Shown: positions 61,920 through 64,000 of the stretch, piece after piece
Layout: every line of letters starts with the position of its first letter
How positions within the stretch are numbered: the first letter of the stretch is position 1
Assembly: GCF_021495345.1 (NCBI RefSeq)
Contig: NZ_CP099397.1
Coordinates: 1,798,001 to 1,862,000, forward strand
Direction of reading: 5' to 3'
Source: Pseudomonas hydrolytica
GTDB lineage: Bacteria; Pseudomonadota; Gammaproteobacteria; Pseudomonadales; Pseudomonadaceae
DNA length: 64,000 nucleotides
Translations under genes and position numbers: made by a program
Notes under the pieces: model-generated
Databases searched by the model: none
Told to the model about the DNA's origin: nothing
The model's input: the letters and a program-made list of their open reading frames with translations, nothing else

Positions 61920-63278
61920 TCAACGCTCGCGCATGGCCTCCGAGCGTGCCTTGAGCACCGGCTTGAGCAGGTAGGCCAGCACGCTCTTCTCGCCGGTGAT
62001 GATGTCCACGGTGGCGACCATGCCGGGGATGATCAGCAGCGGATTCTCCTCGCTGCCGAGGTGGCTTTTATCGGTTCGCACCTGGATCAGATAGAAGCTG
62101 TTGCCCTCCTCGTCGGTGATGGTGTCTGCGCTGATCAGCTCCAGATTGGCCTTGAGGCCGCCGTAGATGGTGTAGTCGTAGGCGGTGAACTTGACCATCG
62201 CCTTCTGCCCCGGGTGGAGGAAGGCCACGTCCTGCGGACGCACCTTGGCTTCGATCAGCAGACTGTCGTCCAGCGGCACGATTTCCAGCATATCGCTGCC
62301 GGGCTGCACCACGCCGCCGATGGTGTTGACCTTGAGCTGCTTGATCACGCCGCGTACCGGCGAAGTCACGGTGGTCCGGGTGACCTTGTCCTGAATGGCG
62401 ACGCTGGTGGCGGTGATCTTCTGCAGTTCGGTGCGCACCTCGTTGAGCTCCTTGAAGGCTTCGGCGCGGAACGCCAGTTCGGATTCCTCCATCTTGCTCT
62501 TGATCTCGCTCATCGCCGCTTCGGCGCGCGGGATGGCCAGGTTGGTGGCCTCCAGCGAGCCGCGCACTTCCACCACGCTGCGGCGCAGGCGCAGCACCTC
62601 GACCTCGGAAATCGCCCCCGAGGCCACCAGCGGCTGCGACATGTTCAGTTCCTGTTGCAACAGGCCGAGGCTGGAGCGGTATTGCTGGGCCTTGGAGCGA
62701 AATTCGGCGAGCTCCTGCTCCTTCTGCCGCAGCTGCTCGCCCAGGGTGCGTTGCTCGCTGCGCAGACGTTGCTGACGCGAGCGGTACAGGGCCAACTGGT
62801 CCTCGGCCAGTTGCGGGGCGTCGCGGGTGATCTCTTCGGGCAGTTGCGGCGCCCGCCCTTCGGCTTCGGCACCGAGGCGTTCGAGGCGGGCGATCAGCGC
62901 CAGTCGGTCGGCTTCGGTTTCACCGCGGTTGGAGAGAAAGCGCGTGTCGTCCAGTCTCAGCAGGGTGTCACCTTTGTCCACCACCTGACCTTCGCGCACG
63001 AATATCTCGCTGACGATACCGCCCTCCAGGTTCTGGATCACCTGCACCTTGCTCGACGGGATGGCCTTGCCCTCGCCGGTGGTGACCTCTTCCAGCACCG
63101 CGAAGTGCGCCCACACCAGCGCGGCGAGCAGGCAGGCACTGACGACCCAGACGGTGGCGCGGCTAAGCCAGGGAGAGTCCTCCAGAATGGCGCCTTCCAC
63201 TTCCGGCATGAATTCGGTGTCCTGGCGCTTTTCGCGCAGGCTGCCGAAGTAGTTGCCGAGGCTCTGGGTCGCTTGCAT
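61920..63278 (-). CDS. lapC: LapC-like type I secretion membrane fusion protein
   Basis: A 452-residue HlyD-type adaptor. A cytoplasmic start (YFGSLREKRQDTEFMPEVEGAILEDSPW, 63170-63255) precedes one membrane helix (AtVWVVSACLLAALVWAHFAVL region), then EIFVREGQVVDKGDTLLRLDDTRF lipoyl motif, a long coiled coil (about residues 110-290), and VTSPVRGVIKQLKVNTIGGVV barrel text. The start segment resembles LapC/BapD adaptors exporting giant biofilm adhesins. It is downstream of the ABC transporter gene by 12 nt. The matching adhesin is not in this window. Confidence 0.85.
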   Translation of the reverse strand: MQATQSLGNYFGSLREKRQDTEFMPEVEGAILEDSPWLSRATVWVVSACLLAALVWAHFAVLEEVTTGEGKAIPSSKVQVIQNLEGGIVSEIFVREGQVVDKGDTLLRLDDTRFLSNRGETEADRLALIARLERLGAEAEGRAPQLPEEITRDAPQLAEDQLALYRSRQQRLRSEQRTLGEQLRQKEQELAEFRSKAQQYRSSLGLLQQELNMSQPLVASGAISEVEVLRLRRSVVEVRGSLEATNLAIPRAEAAMSEIKSKMEESELAFRAEAFKELNEVRTELQKITATSVAIQDKVTRTTVTSPVRGVIKQLKVNTIGGVVQPGSDMLEIVPLDDSLLIEAKVRPQDVAFLHPGQKAMVKFTAYDYTIYGGLKANLELISADTITDEEGNSFYLIQVRTDKSHLGSEENPLLIIPGMVATVDIITGEKSVLAYLLKPVLKARSEAMRER

Positions 63279-63290
63279 CGCTCGTCGCTC

Positions 63291-64000
63291 CTACAGGCTG
63301 GCCGGGCCGACACGGCCCTTGCGCAAGGCTTCGATCACCGCTTCCTTCGGTCCGTCCGCCACCACCTGGCCGTTGTCCAGCACGGCCAGGCGATCCACCA
63401 GGCTGAGCATGGAGGCGCGGTGGGTGATGAGGATCAGCGTCTTGCCCTGCACCCACTTGTGCAGGCGCTGGCGCAGCAGGTCCTCGCTGGTGTTGTCCAT
63501 GGCGCTGGTGGGCTCGTCGAGCACCAGGATTGGCGGGTCGAGCAGCAGCGCGCGGGCCAGCAGCACGGCCTGGCGCTGGCCGCCGGAGAGCAGCTGGCCG
63601 CGTTCACCCACCGGTCGGTCGAAACCTTGTGGGTGCTGGCGCGCCAGATCGACCACACCCGTCAGCTCGGCCACCTCCAGCATGCGTGCGTCGCTGACGT
63701 AACGGGCACCGAGAGTCAGGTTGTCGCGCAGGCTGCCGGCCAGCAGCGGCAGATCATGGGCGACATAACCGATCTGGTGGCGCAGGTCGGCCACGTCCAG
63801 TTGGCGCAGGTCCAGATTGTCCAGGAGGATCTGCCCCTCGTCGGCGCTGTAGAAGGCCATCAGCAACCGGGCCAGGGTGCTCTTGCCCGAGCCGCTGCGG
63901 CCGATGATGCCGAGGCGTTCACCAGCCGCCAGACGCAGGCTGACGTTGTTCAGTGCCGGTGCATTCTGTCCGGGGTAGGTGAAGCTGACCTGGCGAATCT
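63291..64000 (-). CDS. lapB: LapB-like type I secretion ABC transporter, 5'-truncated
   Basis: Only the C-terminal 236 codons or so lie inside the window; the gene continues beyond 64000. The ATP-binding domain is complete: Walker A in GRSGSGKSTLARLL, Q-loop in HQIGYVAHDLPLL, signature LLSGGQRQAVLLARALL, Walker B in PPILVLDEPTSAMD and H-loop in LILITHRASML. These features and the adjoining adaptor define a type I secretion exporter. LapB assignment rests on the neighbouring LapC-like protein. Confidence 0.85.
   Translation of the reverse strand, partial: IRQVSFTYPGQNAPALNNVSLRLAAGERLGIIGRSGSGKSTLARLLMAFYSADEGQILLDNLDLRQLDVADLRHQIGYVAHDLPLLAGSLRDNLTLGARYVSDARMLEVAELTGVVDLARQHPQGFDRPVGERGQLLSGGQRQAVLLARALLLDPPILVLDEPTSAMDNTSEDLLRQRLHKWVQGKTLILITHRASMLSLVDRLAVLDNGQVVADGPKEAVIEALRKGRVGPASL

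Overview
The window is high-GC chromosomal DNA from a Pseudomonas-type gammaproteobacterium. Support comes from an OprD-family porin, an aerobic-type cobalamin operon with bluB, a lipase with its dedicated foldase, AceK, a Lap/Bap-like type I secretion system, and several GTAG-headed REP hairpin families. Much of the gene order (cob operon to MarR/MFS/glutathione peroxidase, FadL porin, sulfurtransferase, rnd, YcgL, YcgN, oligopeptidase, HIT protein) resembles my memory of the P. aeruginosa PA1272-PA1306 stretch. That comparison is from memory and was not computed. Nearly all of the sequence is coding, and no prophage, integron, CRISPR array, rRNA or insertion sequence was seen.

Layout. 1-8 kb: a truncated OprD-like porin, a DUF5610 gene with a strong FliA-type promoter, a thioredoxin-fold protein, tRNA-Pro(CGG), mobA, moaB and moeA for molybdenum cofactor, two NlpC/P60 lipoproteins, an O-methyltransferase and an HNH protein. 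8-17.3 kb: a cobalamin riboswitch and a ten-gene, mostly overlapping operon for the late steps of adenosylcobalamin synthesis. 17.3-19.8 kb: a MarR regulator with an operator at its own start, an MFS transporter, a 41-residue coupled membrane peptide and a periplasmic glutathione peroxidase. 19.9-25.7 kb: a lipid-use block of secreted lipase, steric foldase, hybrid histidine kinase, LuxR-type response regulator and FadL porin. 25.8-46.9 kb: housekeeping and poorly characterised genes including a sulfurtransferase, an acyltransferase, NADP-glutamate dehydrogenase, RNase D, a metallopeptidase, oligopeptidase B, a vWA/MoxR pair and cysK.

47-61 kb: a DMT exporter, aceK and an MBL-fold hydrolase, then a minus-strand operon of gbuA (guanidinobutyrase), a YjiH-type membrane protein, a ThDP decarboxylase and an NCS1 permease. 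A LysR regulator lies beyond an inserted CSS-EAL phosphodiesterase gene, and a LysR-type dyad operator sits in the divergent region. This set fits 2-ketoarginine/4-guanidinobutyrate catabolism. An Aer-like chemoreceptor, a DTW-domain tRNA-modification protein and the lapC/lapB secretion genes (lapB truncated by the window end) close the window.

Intergenic DNA between about 46.9 and 61.9 kb carries three hairpin repeat families (GTAGGGTGCGC..., GTAGCCCGGAT..., GTAGGGCGGGT...), several as inverted pairs. The most informative unexplained signals are the FliA promoter on the DUF5610 gene, the nested RNA structure that could hide the cobO ribosome-binding site, the operator at the marR start codon, the GNRA hairpin between lipase and foldase, and the LysR dyad upstream of gbuA.
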